Source of the DNA: Candidatus Palauibacter rhopaloidicola
GTDB lineage: Bacteria > Gemmatimonadota > Gemmatimonadetes > Palauibacterales > Palauibacteraceae
Length of the DNA: 64,000 nt
NCBI GenBank assembly: GCA_026914155.1
Contig: JAPPGH010000008.1
Coordinates: 62,001 to 126,000, forward strand
Direction of reading: 5' to 3'
The translations under genes were made by a program, and so were the position numbers. Below are positions 37,401 through 47,993 of this stretch, piece by piece; the first letter of the stretch is position 1, and the number at the start of each line of letters is the position of its first letter. The notes below the pieces were generated by a model. The model saw only the letters and a program-made list of their open reading frames with translations. It searched no databases and was not told the origin of the DNA.

Positions 37401-38995
37401 CCCACGACGGCGTTGGTCTGGAGGCGGCACTCAACCTCGACCTGCCCTGCGGCGGCGAGTCCCGGACCCACGGCCGCGTCGGCGGAGCTGCCGCCGGTGC
37501 CACGGCACATGGGCGTGACCGTCTCGCCGTTCAGCGTGAGACCGATCTCCGTCCACGTCTCATCGTTCGACTGCACATCGAGCACCGCGTAGATCGTGCC
37601 CGAGATGCCCGTCGGATCGCTGATCTGATTCCGGCTCTCGTCCAGCAGCCTCGTGATGACGAGCGTGGCCTCCTCCGGACCCGCGGGAACATCGATGCGG
37701 AAGCCCTGAGAGACCGAAGCGGATCCGTCGCTCGCGGTGATCGTGATGACGGCGTCGCCGGCCGCGATCGCGGTGATCGTAGCTGTCGAGCCTTCCATCG
37801 CGACGGTCGCGACGGACTCGTTCGAGCTGGCACCCGTGTAGGTCAGCTCGTCGCCGTCCGCATCGCTGAAGTAGCCAGCGACGTCGAGGGTCGACGTGCC
37901 GCCGATCTGGAGCCTCGAACCCGGAATCGTGCCCACCGCGACCGGCGGGTTGTTCGGCGGCGCTGCGGCGACCGTCACGTTGAAGCCCTGTGCGGCCGTC
38001 GCCTGGCCGTCGCTCGCCGTGACCGTGACAACGGTCGAACCGGCGCCGACGCCCTCGATCGTCACCATCGTGCCGTCGATGGAGGCCGTGGCGACGTCGG
38101 CGTTCGAACTCGAAGCCATGTAGGTGAGCTCGTCCCCGTCCGCGTCGCTGAAGTAGCCTGTCACGTCGACGTTTACGGTGCCGGCGATCCCGACCGAGTG
38201 GTTCGGAATCGTGCCCACGGCGACCGGCGGCGAGTTCGAGCTGTCGCCGTCGCCGACCGTCACGCTGACCGTCTGCGCCGCGCTGGCGCCGTCCGGATCG
38301 GCTGCAGTTATCGTGACAACGGCCTTTCCGTCGGCCACACCGCTGATGGACACGGTCGCGCCCTCGACGGACGTGGTGGCCGCGGCGGTATTGGACGATT
38401 CGGCTTCGTACGTCAGATCGTCGCCGTCCGGATCGCTGAAGTAGGCGCCCAGCCTGATGCTGATTGAGCCACCGACGTCAACGTCGTGCGCCGGGATCGT
38501 TCCCACGGCGACCGGCGGCCGGTTCGCGGCTACGCCGTCGCCGACCGTCACGCTGAGACTCTGCGCGGCGGCGGCCCCGTCCGGGTCGCGCGCGGTGATC
38601 GTCAGAACGGCGGTACCGTCCGCGACACCCGTGATCGTCGCGTTCGAGCCGTCCATGGCGATGGTGGCGGCGGCTTCGTTGGAGCTTCCCGCGGAGAAGG
38701 TGAGCGCGTCACCATCGGGGTCGCTGAAGTAGCCGGCCGCGTCGAATGAGGTTGTCCCACCGGCCGCTACCGTGGCCGCCGGAATCGTGCCCACGGCCTG
38801 CGGCGCCTGGTTGACAGGCGGCGGCGGCGGAGGCGGCGGCGGCGGTGGAGGTGGCGGTGGCGGAATTACCGGCGGTGGAATGGTGATGGGCGGAATGTCC
38901 GGGAACGCCGGCGGGACGACCTCTACGGTGTCACCGCAAGCGCCGATGGTCAGGACCGCCCCGACCGTCAACAGCCTTTTGGTACCCTTTCTCAT
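34487..38995 (-). CDS. Ig/Calx-beta surface lipoprotein (intact paralogue)
   Basis: This 1502-residue protein has a lipoprotein signal ending LTIGAC (Cys20) and a 16-proline run at about 45-60. Four or five Ig-like domains lie at about 60-430 (VAVGTIPxxxV, YFSDADGDELTY). A long middle region at about 440-1100 has Ig-like HYR-type strands, and Calx-beta-like domains at about 1130-1500 contain EVTVTTL and ETSKDTMLYIVP. The middle region (GVGHVYGTTSAIAVGDC, RTATTFGVDRT) is not a family I recognise. It is shared only with the truncated copy at 19864-24007, which lies in inverted orientation with long stretches of near-identical DNA. It is likely a cell-surface adhesion or matrix protein. A promoter candidate lies far upstream at 39287-39316. 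Confidence 0.87.
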   Translation of the reverse strand: MRKGTKRLLTVGAVLTIGACGDTVEVVPPAFPDIPPITIPPPVIPPPPPPPPPPPPPPPPVNQAPQAVGTIPAATVAAGGTTSFDAAGYFSDPDGDALTFSAGSSNEAAATIAMDGSNATITGVADGTAVLTITARDPDGAAAAQSLSVTVGDGVAANRPPVAVGTIPAHDVDVGGSISIRLGAYFSDPDGDDLTYEAESSNTAAATTSVEGATVSISGVADGKAVVTITAADPDGASAAQTVSVTVGDGDSSNSPPVAVGTIPNHSVGIAGTVNVDVTGYFSDADGDELTYMASSSNADVATASIDGTMVTIEGVGAGSTVVTVTASDGQATAAQGFNVTVAAAPPNNPPVAVGTIPGSRLQIGGTSTLDVAGYFSDADGDELTYTGASSNESVATVAMEGSTATITAIAAGDAVITITASDGSASVSQGFRIDVPAGPEEATLVITRLLDESRNQISDPTGISGTIYAVLDVQSNDETWTEIGLTLNGETVTPMCRGTGGSSADAAVGPGLAAAGQVEVECRLQTNAVVGECMGMQLEPRYANGEYTLSAFLTTDEDERRDVVASQPIVLRNHGFVQIAHMPGSASEVGTHTDGLTFYGGPNAEGNVNMFHACPVAYDGTVVGTMQMSTRHTDTARPNPAVVDGATPLSFRESRFGAYYPTKESPFTWRAGTEWWNPNLGLENVPGETETWIVNDGIITDPNGRDVTATFRAGGAEAKLGPLHFDFKAPAAAEDAEVVIANSNNPAHSSWVSTTATYYNDRVGSASRRFRIKGMTDMGVGHVYGTTSAIAVGDCSVGGNRDSRASTAFTALDGLENVTLVSQLPEEDPIANGVADGGGVDCYVAEVQSLADRLGNPTGLNNRRIRTATTFGVDRTGPVISRLRPSEPLVLNEMELRFDIDNPPIATSEDGSPLQANAIVRAGATGGSNVYWHTTAAVDGETVAINIDPTTGTDAWGNNYFAREIEHTVYAIALDAAGNSSGWVSFTFTRDHTDPVLSLSAVPSNFGATTAKSVSVSVAGTLSDATEIRRAFLTIHKGASCNADSEPMASSQVSGPTRRLHNGTNSIEFSEVFTVKQGDDNGNQSYCFYLSAEDDARDSDDRADANSYGDQIAMFSVGWPAGPPAPPSYNLVFTDADDAALTMLEVNEGSMATYKVALSEEPSADVTVAISVAEANRMVYADLSADELTFTPANYGTAQEVTVTTLSHDDNAMAEMFTLSHDASDGGYDNADADLSGMVNDDEVALMASLMSLGENDDTTAVTVSVSTGVANPGAGDDSNPRTISVTLGGSGAGQATEGTDFGVLAADKETAVSGGSFDIVLGEGETSKDTMLYIVPTDDATEEDDEAITVGGTMSGGLAPTAPVASNLVAEDEIGLMDDDPDVTIATDVTSVDEDVADPVEVTVTVTAPDRRNVDRTFTVAVATDPAARAAAVTNFTITIGPGELTGTGTFDLDPAGNTDDDGDATVTVSIDSVVPANKANEVAYTFGTAEIEITDNDDS
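37719..37771 (-). repeat. 53-bp perfect inverted copy of 20437-20489
   Basis: This stretch of the intact surface gene is identical, in inverted orientation, to 20437-20489 in the truncated copy. Flanking bases differ only sporadically. It is a potential substrate for inversion or gene conversion. Confidence 0.8.
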
Positions 38996-39373
38996 TCTTC
39001 ACTCCTCCTCAGGATGAAGTCCTTCGGGTGTATGGCCGACTCGATCGATCAACATACCACCGTCAACGAACGATGCACCACACCCCAGCCCGCAAATCGG
39101 GCTGAACATACCCACGCTCTCACAGGGTGGCAAGAGCGCCGGAAGCCGCAAAAACGCCTTGTTTTCGTCGATGTTTCCTTCGGTCGAGCAAGTCCGTGAA
39201 ACCGTCGCTTCGGATCACGTTTTTTCGGGGGGATTCGAGGCAGGCCCCGCCACACTCTCCACCACCCACTCCCCCGCGTAACCTGGAGTATGACACCGAT
39301 CATCACCTGCCGTCAAGTATTCCGCCAAGTGCTGCTGCGCCGCACCGCGCGCTGATACGGTCCCCTACCCCGT
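38996..39373. other. Intergenic region between uvrA and the Ig/Calx-beta lipoprotein gene
   Basis: 378 bases with no convincing gene. They hold the likely promoter and leader of the minus-strand lipoprotein gene. The AGGAGGAGTGAAGA stretch just before 38995 (minus strand) is a strong ribosome binding site. No terminator for uvrA was recognised. Confidence 0.5.
39287..39316 (-). promoter_or_regulatory. Candidate sigma-70-type promoter with extended -10
   Basis: On the minus strand TTGACG, 18 bases, then TGT-CATACT: a good -35 and an extended -10 (TG one base before the hexamer). Transcription would run toward the lipoprotein gene at 38995, leaving a leader of about 285 bases. No other motif in the gap is as good. 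Confidence 0.35.
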
Positions 39374-42214
<2,841 letters not shown>

Positions 42215-42368
42215 AGCCCGGCATCGTAGGCGCGCCCGGCGCCCCCGCGCCAGCTTGGAAGCCCGGTGCGCGCGCGAGGGCCGGAGCGGCTACGTTGGAG
42301 TGGCGGACCGTCGGCGAAGCGAAAGGCCGCCGGGCGGAACGGACGTTACCCGGGGGATGGGGGGATGA

Positions 42369-42689
42369 TTGTTGACCACCAGCGATTTACACGAAGAGGC
42401 GAGCAGCACGACGGCCGCGGAGGGGTTGGAAGCGAAGTTCGACGCGCTCGACCGCAAGCTCGAAAGGATGAACCTGGACTGGGGACGCAGGAACGGCGAA
42501 CTGCGCACCGACGTGGTCTCTGTGCGGTGGGATGTCCTCAAGCTGCATGAATACGTACAGGACCGACTTTTGCGGCTCGACAGGCATCTGTACGAGTTGA
42601 CCAGGGAGGTCGCCGCGCTCCGGCGGGGAGAGCCGGCGGGCGCTCCCGCCGCCGGCCATGGCGAACAGCGGGAAGCAGCATCCGGTTGA
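42369..42689 (+). CDS. Hypothetical coiled-coil protein
   Basis: A 106-residue frame with a TTG start after a GGGGGATGGGGGG stretch. Most of it is a charged amphipathic helix (LEAKFDALDRKLERMNLD, LYELTREVAALRRGE), then an Ala/Gly tail. It is soluble, with no membrane segment. No family is recognised. It sits divergent from uvrA and upstream of the ATPase/Toprim pair, but nothing links it to either. Moderate confidence that it is expressed. Confidence 0.5.
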   Translation: MLTTSDLHEEASSTTAAEGLEAKFDALDRKLERMNLDWGRRNGELRTDVVSVRWDVLKLHEYVQDRLLRLDRHLYELTREVAALRRGEPAGAPAAGHGEQREAASG

Positions 42690-42993
42690 TGGCCCGTTGA
42701 TGGCGCCCGGCATGTTTGGGGCGTCATGCCAATTCCGGGTGGAGGACCAGCGACTGGACGCGGTCGAGGCGCGACCGGGCACGTGCGTGCCGAGGTCGAC
42801 GGGCGATTCGACACGATGCGCGAGGAGATCTTCGCGCAGTTCGACGCCCTCTCCGAGACCGTGGTACACAGGTTCAGCCGGCCGGAGCCCGCCTGACGGC
42901 TGCCATGGGGCCGGAAGTGGCCAATCCGAATTGCCGCCGTATGTGGCCACGGTAGCTTTTTCGCCCCTGCCGACCCGCGTGGCTGGAGACCTG
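42690..42993 (+). other. Gap with a possible 56-residue coiled-coil frame
   Basis: 304 bases before the ATPase gene. The only coding-like signal is an ATG at 42726 running to a TGA at 42894-42896, whose second half (FDTMREEIFAQFDALSETVV) reads like the end of a coiled-coil protein. It could be a small gene or a decayed piece of the family seen at 42369. No promoter was recognised. Confidence 0.3.
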
Positions 42994-44166
42994 ATGACCC
43001 AGGCAACACGACAGAACGGCCTTCATCTCCCGACCCTGGCCATCGCCGGGTTCAGGGGTGTCCGGGAGCTTACGATCAACCGGCTCGGCCGGGTCACGCT
43101 GCTCACCGGCGAGAACGGCGCGGGGAAAACCACCGTCCTCGAAGCTGTTCGTGTCTTCGCGGCACGCGGCCAGCAATCGGCGCTGACGAGCCTCCTACAC
43201 GATCGGGACGAATACGCGGCAGATGCCGAGGGCGAAGCGAACGCGATCCCGGGCAGGATCCCCGACAAGGTCCGGGCCCTCGATTTCGCCGCGCTGTTTT
43301 TCGGGCGAAGCCTGTCCAAAAAACGGATTGCGATCGGCCCCGTCTCCGCGGCTGGGCGGTTGACGATCGAGGAAGTCGCCCTGACCGAAGAGCAGCTCTC
43401 CCTGATTGACGGACTGATTCCGGAGTTGCCCGCCGATGACGCCATCCAGGCGTTGCTGAGTCGCTTCCAGGGCACGGAGCAGATCCACCCGTTCGTTTTG
43501 AACGACGATGGATCGCCCGTGGACGCAAGAACGCAAGCTCAGGCGGCTCGAATCCTGAAACGCGCCGCCGGGTCGAAGCCGAGCCCTCCGGAGATACGGT
43601 GCCGGTCTTTGGGCCCAGGCGTACTGGAAGGCGACCAGATCGCGGAGTATTGGGACGCCATCGCACTGACCGACGACGAGGATGCAGCCGTCGATGCCCT
43701 GAAGCTGGTGGCAGGAAATGGAGTGCGTCGCGCCGCAGTAGTCGGGGACCGCCGTCGCTTCCGGCACCAAACTCGACCGATCGTAAGGTTCAAGGGCGAT
43801 CCCGATCCCGTTCCGTTGAAGAGTCTGGGGGACGGAGCCGTGCGCTTGTTTGGGGTGGCGTTGGCTCTGGCCAACAGCCGCGACGGGTTCCTGGTCATCG
43901 ACGAAGCCGAGAACGGCATCCACTACTCCGTGCAGCAGCGCTTCTGGCGCATGGTGCTGGAGACTGCGGAGGCGAACAACGTGCAGGTCCTGGCGACAAC
44001 GCACAGCCTTGATTGCGTAGTGGGATTCGCCCGGGCGGCAACCGAATGCGAGAACATCGAGGGGGCCCTCGCCCGTATCAACCGGCGGAATGGAGAGGTG
44101 TGGGCCGTCGAGTACTCCGAAGAGGATATGCGGGTCGCCGCGGAACAGGGTATCGAGGTTCGGTGA
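42994..44166 (+). CDS. AAA ATPase of an OLD/PARIS-like ATPase-Toprim pair
   Basis: The start at 42994 (MTQATRQNGLHLPTLAIAGFR) is the first ATG in front of the conserved N-terminal strand; the frame is open upstream but featureless. The 390-residue protein has Walker A GENGAGKTT (39-47), an ABC-type signature region SLGDGAVRLFGVALAL, Walker B FLVIDEAENG (D303, E304) and a switch His in ATTHS. This is the AAA_15/AAA_21 group that also contains OLD, GajA and AriA ATPases. The last four bases overlap the GTG start of a DUF3226 Toprim gene (GTGA), so the two products are made together and probably form a complex. In related pairs the ATPase senses invasion or DNA ends and controls a Toprim nuclease; this role is inferred. 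Confidence 0.88.
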   Translation: MTQATRQNGLHLPTLAIAGFRGVRELTINRLGRVTLLTGENGAGKTTVLEAVRVFAARGQQSALTSLLHDRDEYAADAEGEANAIPGRIPDKVRALDFAALFFGRSLSKKRIAIGPVSAAGRLTIEEVALTEEQLSLIDGLIPELPADDAIQALLSRFQGTEQIHPFVLNDDGSPVDARTQAQAARILKRAAGSKPSPPEIRCRSLGPGVLEGDQIAEYWDAIALTDDEDAAVDALKLVAGNGVRRAAVVGDRRRFRHQTRPIVRFKGDPDPVPLKSLGDGAVRLFGVALALANSRDGFLVIDEAENGIHYSVQQRFWRMVLETAEANNVQVLATTHSLDCVVGFARAATECENIEGALARINRRNGEVWAVEYSEEDMRVAAEQGIEVR

Positions 44167-44798
44167 GCAACGATCCCAGTTCTCCTCGGGTCCTGTTGGT
44201 TGAAGGACCGGACGACCTTCATGTGGTGCTTCATCTGTGCATCATCACTCAGATGTCGCCGACATTCTACATCAACGACAAGGGCGGTGACGCTCCGTTG
44301 CTCGATTCCATTACGGGCGAGGTTAACGTGGGCGGACGCGAAGCCTTGGGTATCGTTATCGATGCCGACGAGAACCCCTCGGATCGATGGGCTGATGTCG
44401 CTAAGCGGCTTGAAGCGGCCGGCATCACTGGCGTTCCGGCCGGACCGGAGCCGGGAGGCGTCTGCATTGAAGGCAGTGCCAGACTGCCGCGCGTTGGCGT
44501 CTGGGTGATGCCGGATAACGGGTCCTTGGGCGAACTCGAAGACTTCGTGTCGCGCATGGTCCCTGACGACGACCCAGTGTGACCTCTGTCGGAATCCTAC
44601 ATAGAGGGGATCCCCGCTGACATCCGGAAGTTCACCGTCAAGAAAGCTCAGCGCGCGCAGGTCTACGCCTGGGCCGCTACGCGGCAGCAACCGGGTCGCA
44701 TGGGGGCGGCCATTGAGGCCGGCGACCTGGAGACCGATGGCGAGCTTGTCACGACCTTCCTCGATTGGCTGCAACGCTTGTTCGGCGAGTCGGACTGA
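44163..44798 (+). pseudogene. DUF3226 Toprim protein interrupted by in-frame TGA
   Basis: The GTG start at 44163 overlaps the ATPase stop (GTGA). The Toprim signatures are RVLLVEGPDDLHVV (acidic Glu15) and GIVIDADENPSDRW (DxD). The frame meets TGA at 44580-44582 after 139 residues, in DDDPV-stop-PLSESYIEGI. Without any shift, the same frame continues for 72 codons to a TGA at 44796-44798, with the C-terminal features expected of the family (KKAQRAQVYAWAA, QQPGRMGAAIE, TTFLDWLQRLF). Trp (TGG) is the expected residue at the interrupting codon. The gene is therefore a single-base nonsense mutant, an assembly error, or subject to readthrough. The visible 139-residue protein keeps the Toprim acidic residues but lacks the C-terminal third. 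Confidence 0.82.
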
Positions 44799-44837
44799 CC
44801 TGCCCTCCCGGGCGGCGTCTCCCGCAGCGTCGTCTTC

Positions 44838-47800
44838 TTACCTGGGGATCACGCGGGTGATGCGGCCGTTGGGGTCGACGAAGATCAGGGGGCCTCTCCA
44901 GATGTCGTCTCCGTAGGGGATTCTCGGCGCCTCCTCGAGGGCGCGCGCGAGGTCCGGGCTGGGCAACCGGTAGGGTTCGGCCGGCGTCGGGTCGACTTCG
45001 TAGCCGAGGTCCGCGAGCGACTGGATGGTGATCGCGCTCAGCGGTTCGGCCTCGCCGAGGTGCTGGAACGGCGTCATGAGTTCCAGCGCGAGGACGGCTT
45101 CCCTCCAATGGCTGTTCCGCGATCCCGGACCGCCCTCGTTCTCCACGGGCACCTTTGCACCGTCGTAGCCCGTGCCGCCCGCCTCGTCGAACGCCGCGAT
45201 GGCCAGCGGGCCCGTGAAGTGCGTGTCCGGCGCCGACGTTGCCGAGGCGGGATTCCGGAGCAGGTCGAGACGCTGCCAGACAAGGCCGATGCCGAGCACA
45301 TGACCCATCTCATGGAGGATCACCTCCTCCAGGTCTCGGGTCCCGAGCCGCCCGAGGTCGGCGGCGTCCATCATGATCCGACCGTATAGGGGCAACGATG
45401 ACGCGGTCCGGAGCCAGCAGGGCCCGGCGCGTCCCAGGATGCCGCTCGGACCGTCGATTTCGACCACCGCCACCACGATCATCAGGTCGTCGATCGTCTC
45501 CACATAGCGCTGAAATAGCGGATCGCTGCCGCAACCCAGAGTCCGGTTCATCCGCGCGTCGCGGAGGTCCGTCGGCGCCAGGATCGCCATCCAACGCTCC
45601 GCCGCCCGGCGGAACGCGGCCTCCTGCGCCGCGGTCATCGGCGTCGCGAACACGAGTTCGATCTGGAATGGGTCCGCGGGACGCACGACCGTGACGTCGA
45701 ACGACGTGGCGACGGCGGCTTTCTCCGGATCGGTCGCGGTCACGGTGACCGTCGCGACGCCGGCGGCGACCGCGCGGATCGTCAGCATCGCGTCGGAGAC
45801 CGCGACCGTCGCGACCTCGGAACTGGACGAGGTCGCCGTGTAGGCGAGCGGATCGCCGTCCGGGTCCCGGAAATGGGTAGAGGCGTCCACGGATGCCGTC
45901 TCGCCCTCGAACAGCGTCTGGGCCGGGATCGCGTCCCCGGCCTCGGGCGCCCGGTTCGGCACCGTGACCTCGAAGCGCTGCTCCGCCCGGGCGCCGTCGG
46001 GATCGCTCGCGGTGACCGTCACCGTCGCGACGCCGGCGGCGACCGCCTCGATCGTCAGTGTGGCCGCGGAGACCGTGACCGCCGCGATCTCGTGACGGGA
46101 CGAGGTCGCCGAGTAGCTGAGCGGGTCGCCGTCCGGGTCCCGGAAGTGGGCGGCGACGTCCACCGATGCCGTCCCGCCGACGAACAGCGTCCGGGCCGGG
46201 ATCGCGTTCCGGGCTTCGGGCGCCCGGTTCGGCACCGTGACCTCGAAGGTCTGCTCGGCGGTCAGGCCTTGCCCGTCGCGGGCCGTCACCGTGACCGTCG
46301 CCAAGCCCTTCGCGAGCGCGGTGATCAGCACCGTGTCGCCGGAAACGGCGACGGCGGCGACCTCGGCGTTCGACGAGACCGCCGTGTAGGTGAGCGGGTC
46401 GCCGTCCGGATCGCGGAAGTGCGACGACACGACGACGGACTCCGTCTCGCCCTCGAACAGCGTCTGGGCCGGGATCGCGTCCCCGGCCTCGGGCGCCCGG
46501 TTCGGCACCGTGACCTCGAAACGCTGCTCGGCGGTCGGGCCCTCTCCGTCGGTGGCCGTCACCGTGATCGTCGCCAGACCCTTCGCGAGCGCCGTGACCG
46601 TTACCGAATCCCCGGACACGGCGACGGTGGCGACGTCGGGGTTCGACGAGGCCACCGCGTAGGTGAGGGCGTCTCCGTCCGGGTCCCGGAAGTACGCGGA
46701 CACGACGACGGATTCCGTCTCGCCCACGGCGATCGTCCGCGGGGGAAGCATGTCGACGGCCTCCGGCGCGCGGTTCGGCACCGTGACCTCGAAAGTCTGC
46801 TGGGCGGTCAGGCCCTCTCCGTCACGGGCCGTCACCGTGATCGTCGCCAAGCCCTTCGCGAGCGCGGTGATCAGCACCGTGTCGCCGGAAACGGCGACGG
46901 CGGCGACCTCGGCGTTCGACGAGACCGCCGTGTAGGTGAGCGGGTCGCCGTCCGGATCGCGGAAGTGCGACGACACGACGACGGACTCCGTCTCGCCCTC
47001 GAACAGCGTCTGGGCCGGGATCGCGTCCCCGGCCTCGGGCGCCCGGTTCGGCACCGTGACCTCGAAACGCTGCTCGGCGGTCGGGCCCTCTCCGTCGGTG
47101 GCCGTCACCGTGATCGTCGCCAAGCCCTTCGCGAGCGCCGTGACCGTCACCGAATCCCCGGACACGGCGACGGCGGCGACGGCGGCGTTCGACGAGGCCG
47201 CGGTGTAGGTGAGCGGGTCGCCGTCCGGATCGCGGAAGTGCGACGACACGACGACGGACTCCGTCTCTCCTGCGGCGAGGGTCCGCGGCGGAAGCGTCCC
47301 GACCGCTTCCGGCTCGCGGTTCGGAACCGTGATCTGGAAGCTCTGCTCCGCCCCGGCGCCGTCCGCATCGCTCGCGGCGACCGTGACCGTCGCGACGCCG
47401 GCGGCGATCGCGCGGATCGTCACCGCGGCCCCGGAGACCGTGACCGCCGCGACGTCGGGATCGGACGAAGTCGCCGCGAAACTGAGGGGGTCGCCGTCCG
47501 GGTCCCGGAAATGAGCGGAGGCGTCCACTGTCGCCGTCTCGCCCACGAACAGCGTTTGGGCCGGGATCGTGTCCCCGGCCGCGGGCGCCCGGTTCGGAAC
47601 CGTGACCTCGAAGCTCTGCTGGGCGAGGAGACCCTGCGGATCGCGCGCGGTCACCGTGATCGTGCCGACCCCCCTGGCGACCGCGGTGACCGTCACGGCA
47701 CTGCCGGACACCGAAACGCCGACGATGCCCGCGTTCGATGACACCGCCGTGTAGGAAAGGACATCGCCGTCGGGGTCGCGGAAGTGGGGCGACACGTCCA

Positions 47801-47969
47801 CGGTCTCCGTGCCCCCGACCGGCAGCGTCCGCCCGGGGATCGTCCCCACCGCTTCCGGCGCGCGATTCGGCACGGGGGCGGGTCCCATGACGTCGGGCTC
47901 GCCGTCGCCGCAGGCGGCCGCCCACACGACGGCGGCGACGGCCAGTACGCGCGCCCTGTGCGACTTCAT
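44838..47969 (-). CDS. Ig-repeat lipoprotein with leishmanolysin (M8)-like protease domain
   Basis: This 1043-residue protein has a lipoprotein signal ending AAAC (Cys20). Eight Ig-like repeats of 91 residues occupy about 35-765 (VPNRAPEAGDAIPAQTL, then FRDPDGDPLTY). The C-terminal 270 residues hold a metalloprotease domain: HEMGHVLGIG (His886, Glu887, His890), a downstream His in NSHWREAV as likely third ligand, and a Met-turn in ELMTPF. The distant third His is a leishmanolysin-type feature. The layout suggests a protease carried on a long rigid stalk at the cell surface. Two Ig repeats are perfect or near-perfect duplicates. The gene ends only 39 bases from the Toprim pseudogene, facing it. 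Confidence 0.88.
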   Translation of the reverse strand: MKSHRARVLAVAAVVWAAACGDGEPDVMGPAPVPNRAPEAVGTIPGRTLPVGGTETVDVSPHFRDPDGDVLSYTAVSSNAGIVGVSVSGSAVTVTAVARGVGTITVTARDPQGLLAQQSFEVTVPNRAPAAGDTIPAQTLFVGETATVDASAHFRDPDGDPLSFAATSSDPDVAAVTVSGAAVTIRAIAAGVATVTVAASDADGAGAEQSFQITVPNREPEAVGTLPPRTLAAGETESVVVSSHFRDPDGDPLTYTAASSNAAVAAVAVSGDSVTVTALAKGLATITVTATDGEGPTAEQRFEVTVPNRAPEAGDAIPAQTLFEGETESVVVSSHFRDPDGDPLTYTAVSSNAEVAAVAVSGDTVLITALAKGLATITVTARDGEGLTAQQTFEVTVPNRAPEAVDMLPPRTIAVGETESVVVSAYFRDPDGDALTYAVASSNPDVATVAVSGDSVTVTALAKGLATITVTATDGEGPTAEQRFEVTVPNRAPEAGDAIPAQTLFEGETESVVVSSHFRDPDGDPLTYTAVSSNAEVAAVAVSGDTVLITALAKGLATVTVTARDGQGLTAEQTFEVTVPNRAPEARNAIPARTLFVGGTASVDVAAHFRDPDGDPLSYSATSSRHEIAAVTVSAATLTIEAVAAGVATVTVTASDPDGARAEQRFEVTVPNRAPEAGDAIPAQTLFEGETASVDASTHFRDPDGDPLAYTATSSSSEVATVAVSDAMLTIRAVAAGVATVTVTATDPEKAAVATSFDVTVVRPADPFQIELVFATPMTAAQEAAFRRAAERWMAILAPTDLRDARMNRTLGCGSDPLFQRYVETIDDLMIVVAVVEIDGPSGILGRAGPCWLRTASSLPLYGRIMMDAADLGRLGTRDLEEVILHEMGHVLGIGLVWQRLDLLRNPASATSAPDTHFTGPLAIAAFDEAGGTGYDGAKVPVENEGGPGSRNSHWREAVLALELMTPFQHLGEAEPLSAITIQSLADLGYEVDPTPAEPYRLPSPDLARALEEAPRIPYGDDIWRGPLIFVDPNGRITRVIPR
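46296..46576 (-). repeat. 281-bp perfect direct repeat, copy 1
   Basis: Identical base for base to 46842-47122, offset 546 bp, which is exactly two 91-residue Ig repeats. Recombination between the copies would delete or add 182 residues in frame. Confidence 0.9.
46842..47122 (-). repeat. 281-bp perfect direct repeat, copy 2
   Basis: Second copy of the direct repeat in the protease lipoprotein gene. Identity stays high beyond the perfect block on both sides. Confidence 0.9.
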
Positions 47970-47993
47970 CCCTGCGACTTCATCCCCGCGAGT

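Noticed and set aside
35369..38467. Open plus-strand frame of over 1000 codons opposite the Ig/Calx-beta lipoprotein gene
   Set aside because: Arg/His/Val-rich mirror composition with no domain pattern. Repeated GC-rich coding DNA leaves the opposite strand open by chance. The minus frame has signal peptide and known folds.
42658..42993. N-terminal extension of the AAA ATPase from an upstream ATG
   Set aside because: The extra 112 residues are low-complexity and unlike the family. The conserved first strand starts just after 42994.
44580..44660. Selenocysteine insertion at the Toprim TGA
   Set aside because: No convincing hairpin directly after the TGA, and the family context favours Trp, not Cys or Sec.
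46200..47500. Long regular repeats that could be a transposon or array
   Set aside because: They are 273-bp Ig-domain repeats inside one open frame; no transposase or terminal inverted repeats.
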